Positions 37,852 to 47,673 of a stretch of 64,000 nucleotides of DNA are shown here, piece after piece. The notes beneath the pieces were generated by a model. That model had not been told where the DNA came from and ran no database searches. It saw only the letters and a program-made list of their open reading frames with translations. The stretch is from Flavobacterium sedimenticola (GTDB taxonomy: Bacteria > Bacteroidota > Bacteroidia > Flavobacteriales > Flavobacteriaceae), in assembly GCF_030053345.1 (NCBI RefSeq), contig NZ_JASGBP010000001.1:1-64000 (forward strand), written 5' to 3'. The translations under genes and the position numbers were made by a program. The first letter of the stretch is position 1. The number at the start of each line of letters is the position of its first letter.

Positions 37852-39045
37852 TTATTGTTTCATTTCTGCCTGTGCAACAACGGTAGTATCAGCAGCAGGA
37901 GCTGCAGCTGAATCTTTAGGTTGTTGCGTTGCACTTTCTTCAGAAGCTTTTGCTTCGGCTGCAGCTGTTTTCACAGCTTGTACAATGGTTTTAGGTGAAT
38001 TCTCTTTTAACCAATTTTTGAAATCTTCCGGAGAATCCACTACGATTTTCATTTGCATGTTGTAGTGTGAAGCACCACAAATTTTGTTACACAACAATAA
38101 GTAGTCAAAAGTATACGGGTCAAGAGCTGTTTGTCCTTTTGCCACTAACTCTTCACTCTTCTTTGCTCTGATTGCGTTGATATTGGCCACTTTTTGAATG
38201 ATAGCCGGTTTTTCTCTCATTTCGGCCGTAGTTAATGTTGGCACAAACGAGAAAGAAGTCACCATACCCGGAACACAGTTCATCTGTGCTCTAAAGTGCG
38301 GCATGTAGGCAGAGTGTAAAACATCTTGCGAACGCATTTTAAAGATTACTCTTTTCCCTTTAGGGATATGCAACTCAGCTGCTGTGAAATCGTCCTGGGC
38401 ATTTGGATCAGACAAATCAACCCCTAAATTATTTACACCTTCGATGTATCGTACATTCGCTTTTCCTAAAACATTATCGGCTCCGGCATAACGCGCTTCC
38501 CATTTAAATTGTTGGGCGTATAATTCGATAACAATAGCATCTTGCTCGTCTTTTTCATCGACAAACATGATGTTAGTCCATGCATATAAGCCGTATAAAA
38601 TTAAACCGGCTAATACCACCGCAGGGATAATACTCCAGATGAATTCTAACTTGTTGTTATCGGCAAAATACAATGCCTTTTGTCCTTGTCTCCCTCTGTA
38701 TTTAAAAGCAAAATAGTGTAATAACGCTTGAGTAACGGTTTGAACAATAAAGATTAAAACCAAGGAAATCACCATTAGTCTGTCTACTTCAGGTCCGTGT
38801 TCGGAAGCTGAATCTCCAATCAGCGGTAAATCACTATAATACAATAAGCATAGTATTGTTGTTAAATAAATAAAGCCTAAGAAAGCAAACATCAAAAAGC
38901 CATTTACTTTATTATCATTATCATTTGCTATTTGAGTGTCATTCACATTTCCACTGCCAACTTGAGTTAAGTCAAATATCTTCGTTAACTGCCACAGGGC
39001 AACTGCTAATAAGACTACAACTGTAAGTACCAAAAAAGTTGTCAT
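37852..39045 (-). CDS. ctaC: Cytochrome c oxidase subunit II
   Basis: A 397-aa subunit with three predicted transmembrane helices and a periplasmic CuA domain. CuA ligands are intact: VLHSAYMPHF gives the upstream His, and CNKICGASHYNM gives the two Cys, the His and the Met. There is no CxxCH, so electrons must arrive from an external or ACIII cytochrome c and the enzyme is aa3, not caa3. An Ala/Glu-rich tail of about 50 residues follows. It is likely the client of the SCO protein at 14138-14827. Confidence 0.95.
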   Translation of the reverse strand: MTTFLVLTVVVLLAVALWQLTKIFDLTQVGSGNVNDTQIANDNDNKVNGFLMFAFLGFIYLTTILCLLYYSDLPLIGDSASEHGPEVDRLMVISLVLIFIVQTVTQALLHYFAFKYRGRQGQKALYFADNNKLEFIWSIIPAVVLAGLILYGLYAWTNIMFVDEKDEQDAIVIELYAQQFKWEARYAGADNVLGKANVRYIEGVNNLGVDLSDPNAQDDFTAAELHIPKGKRVIFKMRSQDVLHSAYMPHFRAQMNCVPGMVTSFSFVPTLTTAEMREKPAIIQKVANINAIRAKKSEELVAKGQTALDPYTFDYLLLCNKICGASHYNMQMKIVVDSPEDFKNWLKENSPKTIVQAVKTAAAEAKASEESATQQPKDSAAAPAADTTVVAQAEMKQ

Positions 39046-39065
39046 TTGTAATTTACTTTAAAATA

Positions 39066-40433
39066 TTAATAATGAAAATGTTTACTTTCTTCAATAAACG
39101 GATTGCGTTTTGGTTCTAATGGGGCTTTCGTAAGGGCATTGAATACCACGAAAATAAACAACCCAAAGAAAAACAATACGGATGCAATTTCAGGGATACC
39201 AATAAACCATTGGTCTCCTACGGTAGCCGGCATAATCATGTTGAAGAAGTCAACATAGTGGCCCAACAAGATTACAATTCCCGCCATAACGATAATCCAA
39301 GTGATACGTTTGAAATCGGTATTGATTAAAACCAAGAACGGGAACACAAAGTTCATTACTACCGCACCAAAGAACGGCAAATTGAAATGCTCAATTCTGG
39401 TTTTGAAGTAGGTTACCTCTTCCGGTATGTTAGAGTACCAAATCAACATGAATTGTGAGAACCATAAGTAGGTCCAAAATACACTGATACCAAACATGAA
39501 TTTAGATAAGTCATGAATGTGGCTTGAGTTCACATTTGGTAAATATCCTTTAGATTTTAGGTAAAGGGTTACCATAGAGATGGCCGTAATACCGCTTACA
39601 AAGAAACTGGCAAAAACATACCAACCGAACAAAGTACTGAACCAATGCGGGTCAACCGACATAATCCAATCCCATGACATAATTGATTCGGTAACAATAA
39701 AGAACACCAAGAATGCCGCTGATATTTTGAAATTCTTTTTGTAAAAAGAATTGTCGCTGGCCTCATCTTGTGCCAAACAATTTTTTCTGGATAAGTAACG
39801 ATACAAATTCCAACCTGCAATAAAGATAGCCGCTCTGATAATCCAAAAAGCAAAATTCAAATACCCCGATTTACCGGCGATCAAATGATCGTAATTTTTA
39901 TGTCCTACCTCGGTAACTCCGTCTTTCATCCATACAAATAAGTGATTGAAATGGAGACCTGATAATAGTAACAATACAAATAAGATAATAGAGCCCGGCA
40001 ACAAATAAGCGGTGATACCTTGCATTACACGGAATAACACAGGAGACCAACCGGCTTGTGCCACTTGTTGAATCGCATAGAAAGCCAAAGCGCCTAAAGC
40101 GATTAACATGAAAAACAAACAGGCTACGTATAAAGCTGCCCAAGGCTTATTTTGCAATTGGTGCAAAACATGCTCTAAATGTTCAGTATGTTCAGCACTG
40201 GCTTTAGCATCGTGCCCGGCCGCTGGTGCAGTGTGCTCCGTTGAAGTACCATGTGCATCGTGAGCAGTTGCATTCGCTTCATGGCCGCCACCGTGATGTT
40301 CTTCGGCTTTCAAAATGGCCTCCACATCTGCAGTAGTCTTTGGTGCAGTTAAAAAACCATAACCAATCCCTAGGATACCGACGATCATTAGGACAAAAGA
40401 AAAGGTTTTTAATTTACTTGAAAATGTATACAT
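39066..40433 (-). CDS. actF: Alternative complex III subunit ActF
   Basis: A 455-aa integral membrane protein with about ten helices, of the quinol:cytochrome c oxidoreductase quinone-binding subunit 2 family. After the first helix, residues about 40-85 are a His/Ala/Glu-rich periplasmic-type loop (EEHHGGGHEAN, TEHTAPAAGHDAK). Family segments such as SWDWIMSVDPHWFSTLFGWYV are present. ActF is an NrfD-like partner of ActC without assigned cofactors. It lies 27 nt after actE and 20 nt before ctaC. Confidence 0.93.
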   Translation of the reverse strand: MYTFSSKLKTFSFVLMIVGILGIGYGFLTAPKTTADVEAILKAEEHHGGGHEANATAHDAHGTSTEHTAPAAGHDAKASAEHTEHLEHVLHQLQNKPWAALYVACLFFMLIALGALAFYAIQQVAQAGWSPVLFRVMQGITAYLLPGSIILFVLLLLSGLHFNHLFVWMKDGVTEVGHKNYDHLIAGKSGYLNFAFWIIRAAIFIAGWNLYRYLSRKNCLAQDEASDNSFYKKNFKISAAFLVFFIVTESIMSWDWIMSVDPHWFSTLFGWYVFASFFVSGITAISMVTLYLKSKGYLPNVNSSHIHDLSKFMFGISVFWTYLWFSQFMLIWYSNIPEEVTYFKTRIEHFNLPFFGAVVMNFVFPFLVLINTDFKRITWIIVMAGIVILLGHYVDFFNMIMPATVGDQWFIGIPEIASVLFFFGLFIFVVFNALTKAPLEPKRNPFIEESKHFHY

Positions 40434-40460
40434 ATCTATAACAATCTGTTTGTTCTACAA

Positions 40461-41024
40461 TTATAATTTACTTTTGAGTTGCATTACATATGCTGCCACT
40501 TGCCAACGCTCTGTTTGACTTAACTGATTGGCATGAGAACCCATGGAGTTTAATCCGTAAGTTACCACGTGGAAAATACTTCCTTCGTTGATGACTCTGT
40601 CTTTATAACTTGGCACACCTAAGAACTTCTCATTGCTTACTAATTTACCTTTACCGTCTCCGGTAGTACCATGACAAATGGCACAGTATATTGTAAAAAG
40701 CTCTTCTGCTTTTTTCATATCCACTTGGGTAGAATCTAATGGTGACTTCAAGTTAGCGGCTTTCACAGCCACTAAAGCTTCCGGAGTGTTTGGGTATTCG
40801 TAAGGCACAAAACCTCTTTTGATGGAGCCATCAGCCGGCTCTTGCCCTTCTTTCCCTTTAAGTCCGGTAGGTGAATTGAAAGCATCAGACTCTGAATAAG
40901 TCTCATAAGCCACAGATTCGTACATATTTGGCATATACTGATAGTTTGGCTTCTCGTCATTTTTACATGAAGATACACCTACTACGATACCTAACACTAC
41001 TGTTATTTTAAGTAAACTTTTCAT
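40461..41024 (-). CDS. actE: Alternative complex III monohaem cytochrome ActE
   Basis: A 187-aa lipoprotein cytochrome c. The signal ends in a lipobox (GVSSC), the single haem motif is CAICHG, and a distal Met is likely in NSMGSHANQ. ActE is a monohaem exit subunit of ACIII and a plausible electron donor to the CuA site of ctaC. It starts 8 nt after actD. Confidence 0.93.
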   Translation of the reverse strand: MKSLLKITVVLGIVVGVSSCKNDEKPNYQYMPNMYESVAYETYSESDAFNSPTGLKGKEGQEPADGSIKRGFVPYEYPNTPEALVAVKAANLKSPLDSTQVDMKKAEELFTIYCAICHGTTGDGKGKLVSNEKFLGVPSYKDRVINEGSIFHVVTYGLNSMGSHANQLSQTERWQVAAYVMQLKSKL

Positions 41025-41032
41025 ATCTAATA

Positions 41033-41560
41033 TTAATGCTTATCAATTACTTTTACTTCAACTGCACCGGTTTCTTGAAAGAATTTCACCAATTCAGCTT
41101 CATTATCATGCACCGCCACTTCCATTAAAAAGTGATCATCGGTTGTTCTTACATCAGGGTTTTCCGCTTGCTTGAATGGCCATAATCTACTTCTCATGTA
41201 AAAAGTAATCACCATCAAGTGGGCAGCAAAGAATACGGTCATCTCAAACATAACCGGAACAAAAGCCGGCATGTTTTGATAATAGGCAAAACTAGGTTTC
41301 CCCCCGATATCCTGCGGCCAATCTTGTATCATGATGTAATTCATCATGGTGGTGGCCACTGTTAATCCTATACATCCGTAAATGAAAGCACAGATGGCTA
41401 AACGTGTCGGAGCAATGCCCATTGCTTTATCCAAACCGTGTACCGGAAATGGAGTAAAAACTTCTTCAATGTGATGATGCGCAGCTCTGGTTTTGTGTAC
41501 TGCATCCATCAATACATCATCATCATTGTATATTGCGTGTATAACTTTATTACTACTCAT
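41033..41560 (-). CDS. actD: Alternative complex III subunit ActD (DUF3341)
   Basis: A 175-aa protein with a cytosolic N-terminal domain (IEEVFTPFPVHGLDKAMG is typical of DUF3341), two transmembrane helices (about residues 55-75 and 100-120) and a charged C-terminus. It is a small structural subunit of ACIII with no cofactor. Spacing of 8 nt on both sides places it firmly in the operon. Confidence 0.92.
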   Translation of the reverse strand: MSSNKVIHAIYNDDDVLMDAVHKTRAAHHHIEEVFTPFPVHGLDKAMGIAPTRLAICAFIYGCIGLTVATTMMNYIMIQDWPQDIGGKPSFAYYQNMPAFVPVMFEMTVFFAAHLMVITFYMRSRLWPFKQAENPDVRTTDDHFLMEVAVHDNEAELVKFFQETGAVEVKVIDKH

Positions 41561-41568
41561 AGCAATTA

Positions 41569-42978
41569 TTAATGTTTATCTGAATGATTGTGACCTTTTG
41601 CTTCTCTTTCTCTTTTATAGTTTTCTCCCGAAGATTTCAAAATGGTTTTTACCTCCGCCTGAGCAATCACAGGGAATGTTCTGGCATACAAAAGGAATAA
41701 CACAAAGAAGAAACCTATGGTACCGATAAAGATTCCGATATCGATGTATGTAGGTTGGAACATGGTCCATGAAGACGGCAGGTAATCTCTGTGCAATGAA
41801 GTCACGATGATTACAAAACGCTCAAACCACATACCAATGTTAACTACAATAGAGATGATGAAAGAGAACATGATGCTGGTTCTCAATTTTTTGAACCACA
41901 TGAACTGTGGAGAGAACACGTTACAAGTCATCATCGACCAATACGCCCACCAGTAAGGACCGGTAGCTCTGTTCAAGAACGCATATTGTTCGTACTCTAC
42001 ACCTGAATACCAAGCCACAAATAACTCCGTGATATAGGCTACACCTACAATCGAACCGGTAATCATGATGATGATGTTCATCAATTCGATATGTTGGATG
42101 GTAATGTAAGCTTCAAGATTAGACACTTTTCTCATGATGATCAAAAGTGTGTTTACCATTGCGAAACCGGAGAAAACGGCACCGGCAACGAAATAAGGCG
42201 GGAAAATGGTGGTATGCCATCCCGGAATTACCGAGGTAGCAAAGTCAAAGGATACAATAGTGTGTACTGAAAGTACTAATGGAGTTGCTAAACCGGCCAA
42301 AACTAAAGAAACCTCTTCAAAACGTTGCCAATCTTTAGCTCTACCACTCCATCCGAAAGAAAGGATAGAATAAATTCTTTTTGTGAAAGGCGTTACGGCA
42401 CGGTCTCTTAGCATCGCGAAATCGGGTAATAAACCTGTCCACCAGAACACCAAGGATACCGAAAGATAGGTCGAAATCGCGAATACGTCCCACAATAACG
42501 GAGAGTTGAAGTTAACCCACAAAGAACCGAATTGGTTTGGAATCGGCACTACCCAGTAGGCTAACCATGGACGACCCATGTGAATAATCGGGAATAATCC
42601 GGCTTGAATTACCGAGAAGATGGTCATTGCTTCTGCCGAACGGTTAATGGCCATTCTCCATCGTTGACGGAATAATAATAATACCGCAGAGATAAGTGTT
42701 CCGGCGTGACCGATACCTACCCACCAAACGAAATTGGTAATATCCCAAGCCCAACCTACAGTTTTATTTAATCCCCATGATCCGATACCGGTAGAGATGG
42801 TGTATACAATACAACCTATTCCCCAAAGGAAAGCGATTAATGCGATAGAAAATACAGTCCACCACTGTTTATTGGCTCTTCCTTCTACCGGAGCGGCTAC
42901 ATCTACAGTTACATCGTGATAAGTTTTATCTCCGATAACTAAAGGTTTTCTAATGGGTGCTTCGTAATGAGACGACAT
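41569..42978 (-). CDS. actC: Alternative complex III NrfD/PsrC-like subunit ActC
   Basis: A 469-aa membrane protein with about ten helices of the NrfD/PsrC family. Conserved stretches include WAWDITNFVWWVGIGHAGTLISA, FDFATSVIPGWHTTIFPPYFVAGA and the WYSGVEYEQYAF loop. In ACIII this subunit holds the quinol oxidation site near the ActB Fe-S clusters. It is third in the operon, 39 nt after actB and 8 nt before actD. Confidence 0.95.
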   Translation of the reverse strand: MSSHYEAPIRKPLVIGDKTYHDVTVDVAAPVEGRANKQWWTVFSIALIAFLWGIGCIVYTISTGIGSWGLNKTVGWAWDITNFVWWVGIGHAGTLISAVLLLFRQRWRMAINRSAEAMTIFSVIQAGLFPIIHMGRPWLAYWVVPIPNQFGSLWVNFNSPLLWDVFAISTYLSVSLVFWWTGLLPDFAMLRDRAVTPFTKRIYSILSFGWSGRAKDWQRFEEVSLVLAGLATPLVLSVHTIVSFDFATSVIPGWHTTIFPPYFVAGAVFSGFAMVNTLLIIMRKVSNLEAYITIQHIELMNIIIMITGSIVGVAYITELFVAWYSGVEYEQYAFLNRATGPYWWAYWSMMTCNVFSPQFMWFKKLRTSIMFSFIISIVVNIGMWFERFVIIVTSLHRDYLPSSWTMFQPTYIDIGIFIGTIGFFFVLFLLYARTFPVIAQAEVKTILKSSGENYKREREAKGHNHSDKH

Positions 42979-43017
42979 AATCCTTTATATTGTTTCTTAA
43001 TTAATTACTATTTGATA

Positions 43018-46000
43018 CTAGGTATTTCTAACTTTAACGTGATAGAATACATTTGGTTTAGTTCCTACGTGCTCCAACAAATGGTACATTCTGTTGCTCT
43101 CTGCTAACTTAGCCACTTGGCTTTCTTTGTTGTTCACATCTCCGAAGACCATAGCACCACTGCTACAAGCAGCCGAACATGCTGTTTGGAACTCGTCGGT
43201 AGCCACTTCTCTTCCTTCGCGTTTGGCTGTTAAGATAGTCAACTGTGTTTTTTGGATACACATTGAACATTTCTCCATAACCCCACGTGAACGAACGTTC
43301 ACATCAGGATTCACCACCATACGTCCTAAGTCATCATTCATGTGGAAATCAAACTCATCATTATTGTTGTATAAGAACCAGTTAAAACGACGTACTTTGT
43401 ACGGACAGTTGTTCGCACAGTAACGCGTTCCCACACAACGGTTGTAAGCCATTTGGTTTTGACCTTGACGTCCGTGAGAAGTAGCGGCAACCGGGCAAAC
43501 AGTTTCACATGGTGCGTGGTTACAGTGTTGACACATTACCGGTTGGAAAGCTACTTGAGGATTATCGGCCGGACTTTCCATCTGACCGAATCCGCCCAAC
43601 GAACCTTTGTCACCAAATAGTCCGTTAAAGCTTTCTTTTTTCTCGTTATCTTGTTCAAACGTTTCTTCTGATGAATAGTATCTGTCGATACGCAACCAGT
43701 GCATATCACGACTTCTTCTTACTTCCGACTTACCGACTACCGGTACATTGTTTTCGGCATGACAAGCAATCACACAAGCGCCACATCCGGTACAAGCATT
43801 TAAGTCGATTGATAAATTAAAATGATGTCCAACCGAACGGTCAAAAGACTCCCATAAATCTACTGAAGTAGCTTCTACTTCTTTGTGATCCAGAGATACT
43901 TTCGGTGTTGGGTTCCAAACATCCGGTTCATCGAATTTAGCCGTAAACACTGTAAGCGTGGTTTCTTTAATAATATCGCCACGACCCATTAATGTTTTTT
44001 GTGATTGCACACAAGCAAATTCGTGTTCTCCCGCAGCTTTGGTTAAGGAAGCCGCTTGAACATTATTGAAATTATTGTATAGCGCATACGCATTAACTCC
44101 TACTTGCATTTCTTCCTTAAGTCCGGCTTTTTTACCGTAACCTAAAGCCAAACCAATAGTACCCGGAGCTTGTCCCGGTTGAATAATCACCGGAGCCGTT
44201 ACGGAAACGTTACCTACTTTTACAGTAGCATAACTTCCGTTAAGACCACCATTGGCAACGATTTCATTGGTTAATTGTTTCTTCTCAGCATCCGCTCTTG
44301 AAATCGTAATATAGTTATCCCAAGACACTCTGGTAATCGGATCCGGGAACTCTTGCAACCATGGGTTGTTCGCTTGTTGTCCGTCACCAAGACCGGTTTT
44401 GGTATATAAAACCAATTCGAATTCGCCTTCTGATTTGGCTTGTGCTAAAGCATTAGCTGCAGCTGTATAATCCGCTGAACCCGCCGTGGTCGGAACCGGA
44501 GCGCCAACTACTAAACCATCATGTAAAGCCTTATTCCATGTCATGCCGTTTAAGTAGACTGCTGCGTTGGCTTTGATATAATCGTAAAAAGAAGCGCTGT
44601 TTCCTGTCCATGACAACAACCCTTCTTGGAATTGTTTAGAACTGAACAACGGACGAATAGTAGGTTGCACTAAAGAATAGGTTCCTTTAGTCAACACCAA
44701 ATCGTTCCAAGATTCTAAATAATGGGGAGCAGGGATGGCAATATTGGTTACTGAAGCCGTCTCATCTTCTCTTAATGAAAATGCTGCAGATAATTTTACT
44801 TTTTTCAAACCGCTAACAAATTCTTTGCTGTTAGCTAATGTATATACCGGATTCACATCACTCATAATTAGAGTGTGTACACTACCGGCATTCATGTCAG
44901 CAATCAACTGGGCCACTTTAGCATCAGAACCTTTACGGATTTGACGAGTTCCTGCAGTTGAAAAAGCCTCACTAGCCAAAGCTTGGTTGATAGCCAACAC
45001 TAATAATTGAGCGTTCTTGTCTTGAATACCGCTCACTAATACGCCTTTGCTTCCGGCAGATTTTAATTGTTGGGCAGCCTTAACTACTACATCTTCATTC
45101 GCTATTTTCCCGATAGCCACACTAGCACCGGTCACTATGCTGTATATTTTAACAAGCGCTTGCTTTTGAGCAGCCACCGTCATAGGTACGCGCTTATCAG
45201 CAGCAGCACCCGACAAGGTCATGTTCGCTTCAAACTGAAAGTGCTTGGACATTTTTCCTTTTTGAGGGATTCTGCCTTGAGCATATCCGGCATCATAACC
45301 GCCGCCTTGCCAATCACCTAAGAAATCAGCACCTACAGAAACAATAGTAGCCGCTTTTGAAAAATCGTAATCCGCCAAAGCACGCTCGCCGTAAACTGCT
45401 TCGAAAGCATCTAGAGCGGCTGATTCGGAAACAGCATCATAAACCACGTGCTTAGCGGTTGGATTTTGAGCAATAAACTCGGCAATTAATTTTTCGGTAG
45501 AAGGACTGGCTAGTGTACCGGTTAACAATACTACTTGTCCCCCTTTTGCTTTAGCGTCGGCCAAACTCGCCTTTATTTTCAAATCAGCTGCCGCCCAAGT
45601 GGCGTCTTTTTGATCTATCTTAGTCACCTTCAAACGCATATTGTCGTACATCGACAATACAGAAGCATGCACTCTGGCATTAGCGGTGAATTTAGCACCG
45701 ACCAACGTATTATTCTCAATTTTGATTGGGCGCCCTTCTCTTGTTTTTACCAACAAATTAGCAAAATCAAAACCATCAAACATGGTAGTGGCGTAAAAAT
45801 CAGCCACACCCGGGATGATTTGCTCCGGTTGTAAAACATATGGAATTGACTTGTGGACCGGACCTTCACAAGCTGCTAAAGTAGCCGCCGCAGTACTAAA
45901 TCCAACGTATTTCAAGAAATCACGACGAGTTGTTGAGGAAGAAGACAACGAATCCTTGTCAGACAGAAAGGTATCTGTCGGAATTTCTTCTACGAATTCA

Positions 46001-46080
46001 TTATTTCTAAGCGTCTCAACAATAGAACTATTTTCGTTTAGCTCCTCAACACTTTTCCAGTATTTTTTGTTCGATGACAT
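43018..46080 (-). CDS. actB: Alternative complex III Fe-S subunit ActB
   Basis: A 1020-aa periplasmic protein exported by Tat: TTRRDFLKYVGF at about residues 50-61, then LAAC at 68-71, so it may also be a lipoprotein. The middle is a molybdopterin-oxidoreductase-like domain, which in ACIII lacks a molybdenum cofactor. The C-terminal ferredoxin-like part has four cysteine groups (CTGCGACVIAC, CQHCNHAPCETVCP, CVGTRYCANNCPYK, CSMCIQ plus ACSAACSSGA), enough for one 3Fe-4S and three 4Fe-4S clusters. It carries electrons from quinol toward the haem subunits. Confidence 0.96.
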   Translation of the reverse strand: MSSNKKYWKSVEELNENSSIVETLRNNEFVEEIPTDTFLSDKDSLSSSSTTRRDFLKYVGFSTAAATLAACEGPVHKSIPYVLQPEQIIPGVADFYATTMFDGFDFANLLVKTREGRPIKIENNTLVGAKFTANARVHASVLSMYDNMRLKVTKIDQKDATWAAADLKIKASLADAKAKGGQVVLLTGTLASPSTEKLIAEFIAQNPTAKHVVYDAVSESAALDAFEAVYGERALADYDFSKAATIVSVGADFLGDWQGGGYDAGYAQGRIPQKGKMSKHFQFEANMTLSGAAADKRVPMTVAAQKQALVKIYSIVTGASVAIGKIANEDVVVKAAQQLKSAGSKGVLVSGIQDKNAQLLVLAINQALASEAFSTAGTRQIRKGSDAKVAQLIADMNAGSVHTLIMSDVNPVYTLANSKEFVSGLKKVKLSAAFSLREDETASVTNIAIPAPHYLESWNDLVLTKGTYSLVQPTIRPLFSSKQFQEGLLSWTGNSASFYDYIKANAAVYLNGMTWNKALHDGLVVGAPVPTTAGSADYTAAANALAQAKSEGEFELVLYTKTGLGDGQQANNPWLQEFPDPITRVSWDNYITISRADAEKKQLTNEIVANGGLNGSYATVKVGNVSVTAPVIIQPGQAPGTIGLALGYGKKAGLKEEMQVGVNAYALYNNFNNVQAASLTKAAGEHEFACVQSQKTLMGRGDIIKETTLTVFTAKFDEPDVWNPTPKVSLDHKEVEATSVDLWESFDRSVGHHFNLSIDLNACTGCGACVIACHAENNVPVVGKSEVRRSRDMHWLRIDRYYSSEETFEQDNEKKESFNGLFGDKGSLGGFGQMESPADNPQVAFQPVMCQHCNHAPCETVCPVAATSHGRQGQNQMAYNRCVGTRYCANNCPYKVRRFNWFLYNNNDEFDFHMNDDLGRMVVNPDVNVRSRGVMEKCSMCIQKTQLTILTAKREGREVATDEFQTACSAACSSGAMVFGDVNNKESQVAKLAESNRMYHLLEHVGTKPNVFYHVKVRNT

Positions 46081-46111
46081 CGTATATAAATATTAGCTTC
46101 TTAATAATTGA

Positions 46112-47455
46112 TTAATAGTGGCACTTACCACATTCTAAACCTCCCATTTGCGCTGCAGTTAATTTCTCTACACCGTACTTTTTGGAAAGCTCTTCGTGAA
46201 TTTTAGTATAGTAAGCATTGCCTTCCATCTTAACATCAGTTTCACGGTGACACTTAATACACCAACCCATTGTTAAAGGAGCAAATTGTTTTTGAACTTC
46301 GTAGGTTTCAACCGGTCCGTGACATTTTTGACACTCAATTCCCGCAACGGTAACGTGCTGTGAGTGGTTGAAATATGCAAAATCAGGCAAGTTGTGAATA
46401 CGCACCCATTTCACAGGTTGTGTTTTTCCGGTATATTTTTGAGTAGCTTTATCCCAACCTACTGCATCATATAATTTTTGAATCTGAGCATCGTAAAACG
46501 GCTTTCCGTAACCGTCTGTATTGGTAGTATCCGAAACCTCAGAAATATTTTTATGACAGTTCATACAAACATTTAAGGACGGAATACCGGCATTTTTACT
46601 TACTCTGGCTGCAGAGTGACAATATTTACAGTCGATACCGTTAACCCCGGCATGAACTCTGTGCGAATAGTGAATCGGCTGTATCGGAGCGTAATCCTGA
46701 TCTACACCAACCTGCATCATCCAACCGTATACAAAGTAACCACTGGCCAACAAAAGGAAGATGGAAGCCACCAATACCAAAAATTGATTTCTAGCAAATG
46801 CTTTCCACAAAGAAACTGAACTTTCTTTCTCAGCCACTTGGATTCCGTTAGCTTTAGCCACTTTAGTCAACACATTATTCACAAAGAACAACATGACAAC
46901 CAACATCAACATCACCAAGGACAATGCGCCAAGAATAACATTGTTAGAAAGACCGCTTTCTTCAACCGGAGCTCCTTTTCCATCCGGAGTAACTCCAGGC
47001 GCTTTAACTTCCGCCTTAGGCTCAGAAGTATACGCAATGATATTATCAATATCTGTTGTAGACAACTGCGGGAAAGCAGTCATTACGGCTTTGTTGTTTT
47101 CTTCAAAAATTTTGATTGCTTTGGCATCACCGGATTTAATCAAAGCAGAGCTGTTGTTAATCCACTTGTACAACCATTCTTTGTCGTACTTAGCCGCCAC
47201 ACCTCTCAGTGCCGGTCCGGTCATCTTTTTATCCAAAGCGTGACAAGCCGCACAGTTGGCGCCAAACAAAGCTTTACCGGCTGCAGCGTCACCCGTTCCG
47301 GCTGCAGGAGCAGTTGCAGCAGCTGCAGGAGCAGCAGCGGCATCAGTGGCCGGTGGTGTAGTTTGTGAAAAAGAAGTGAAGGAGAATGTTAGCATTAACG
47401 CTAAACTAAAGACTATTTTCCTTGAAATCGAATTATGGTTACCCACTTTTTTCAT
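46112..47455 (-). CDS. actA: Alternative complex III multihaem cytochrome ActA with extra N-terminal haem domain
   Basis: A 447-aa membrane-attached cytochrome c with six CxxCH motifs. The first (CAACH, with Met in VMTAFPQ) lies in an N-terminal class I cytochrome domain after a signal peptide and an Ala/Pro-rich linker. Two hydrophobic helices follow (about residues 170-195 and 225-245). The other five motifs (CKYCH, CMNCH, CQKCH, CIKCH, CGKCH) make the usual pentahaem ActA part. It is the first gene of the operon, with a strong promoter upstream. Confidence 0.94.
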   Translation of the reverse strand: MKKVGNHNSISRKIVFSLALMLTFSFTSFSQTTPPATDAAAAPAAAATAPAAGTGDAAAGKALFGANCAACHALDKKMTGPALRGVAAKYDKEWLYKWINNSSALIKSGDAKAIKIFEENNKAVMTAFPQLSTTDIDNIIAYTSEPKAEVKAPGVTPDGKGAPVEESGLSNNVILGALSLVMLMLVVMLFFVNNVLTKVAKANGIQVAEKESSVSLWKAFARNQFLVLVASIFLLLASGYFVYGWMMQVGVDQDYAPIQPIHYSHRVHAGVNGIDCKYCHSAARVSKNAGIPSLNVCMNCHKNISEVSDTTNTDGYGKPFYDAQIQKLYDAVGWDKATQKYTGKTQPVKWVRIHNLPDFAYFNHSQHVTVAGIECQKCHGPVETYEVQKQFAPLTMGWCIKCHRETDVKMEGNAYYTKIHEELSKKYGVEKLTAAQMGGLECGKCHY

Positions 47456-47541
47456 ATAGTATAATGATTATCGACTAATTTTGGCACGATTTTTAACGAT
47501 TGCTTTTGAGCTAAAAACCGACACTTTATTAAAAACTTGCA

Positions 47542-47571
47542 CAAAAATACGACTTATGTACTATTATCAAA
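47542..47571 (-). promoter_or_regulatory. Promoter of the act-cta operon
   Basis: On the minus strand TTTG (47571-47568), an 18-nt spacer and TATTTTTG (47549-47542), an exact TAnnTTTG match. The leader to the actA ATG is about 80 nt. Confidence 0.75.
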
Positions 47572-47627
47572 ACCTTAAATATATCTTAAATAACAATTTA
47601 TATCAATTCTAAATAACAAATTGTGTC

Positions 47628-47655
47628 TTGTTTAATTTTTTAAGTTTTACATTTG
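47628..47655 (+). promoter_or_regulatory. Promoter of the SPOR-domain gene
   Basis: TTG (47628-47630), a 17-nt spacer and TACATTTG (47648-47655), an exact match. It rules out a TTG start at 47653 and supports the ATG at 47674. Confidence 0.72.
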
Positions 47656-47673
47656 TATAAAAATCAAATCATT

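Noticed and set aside
46838-47368. 176-aa open frame opposite actA
   Set aside because: Cys/Ser/Arg-rich shadow of the Ala-rich linker and haem motifs of actA.
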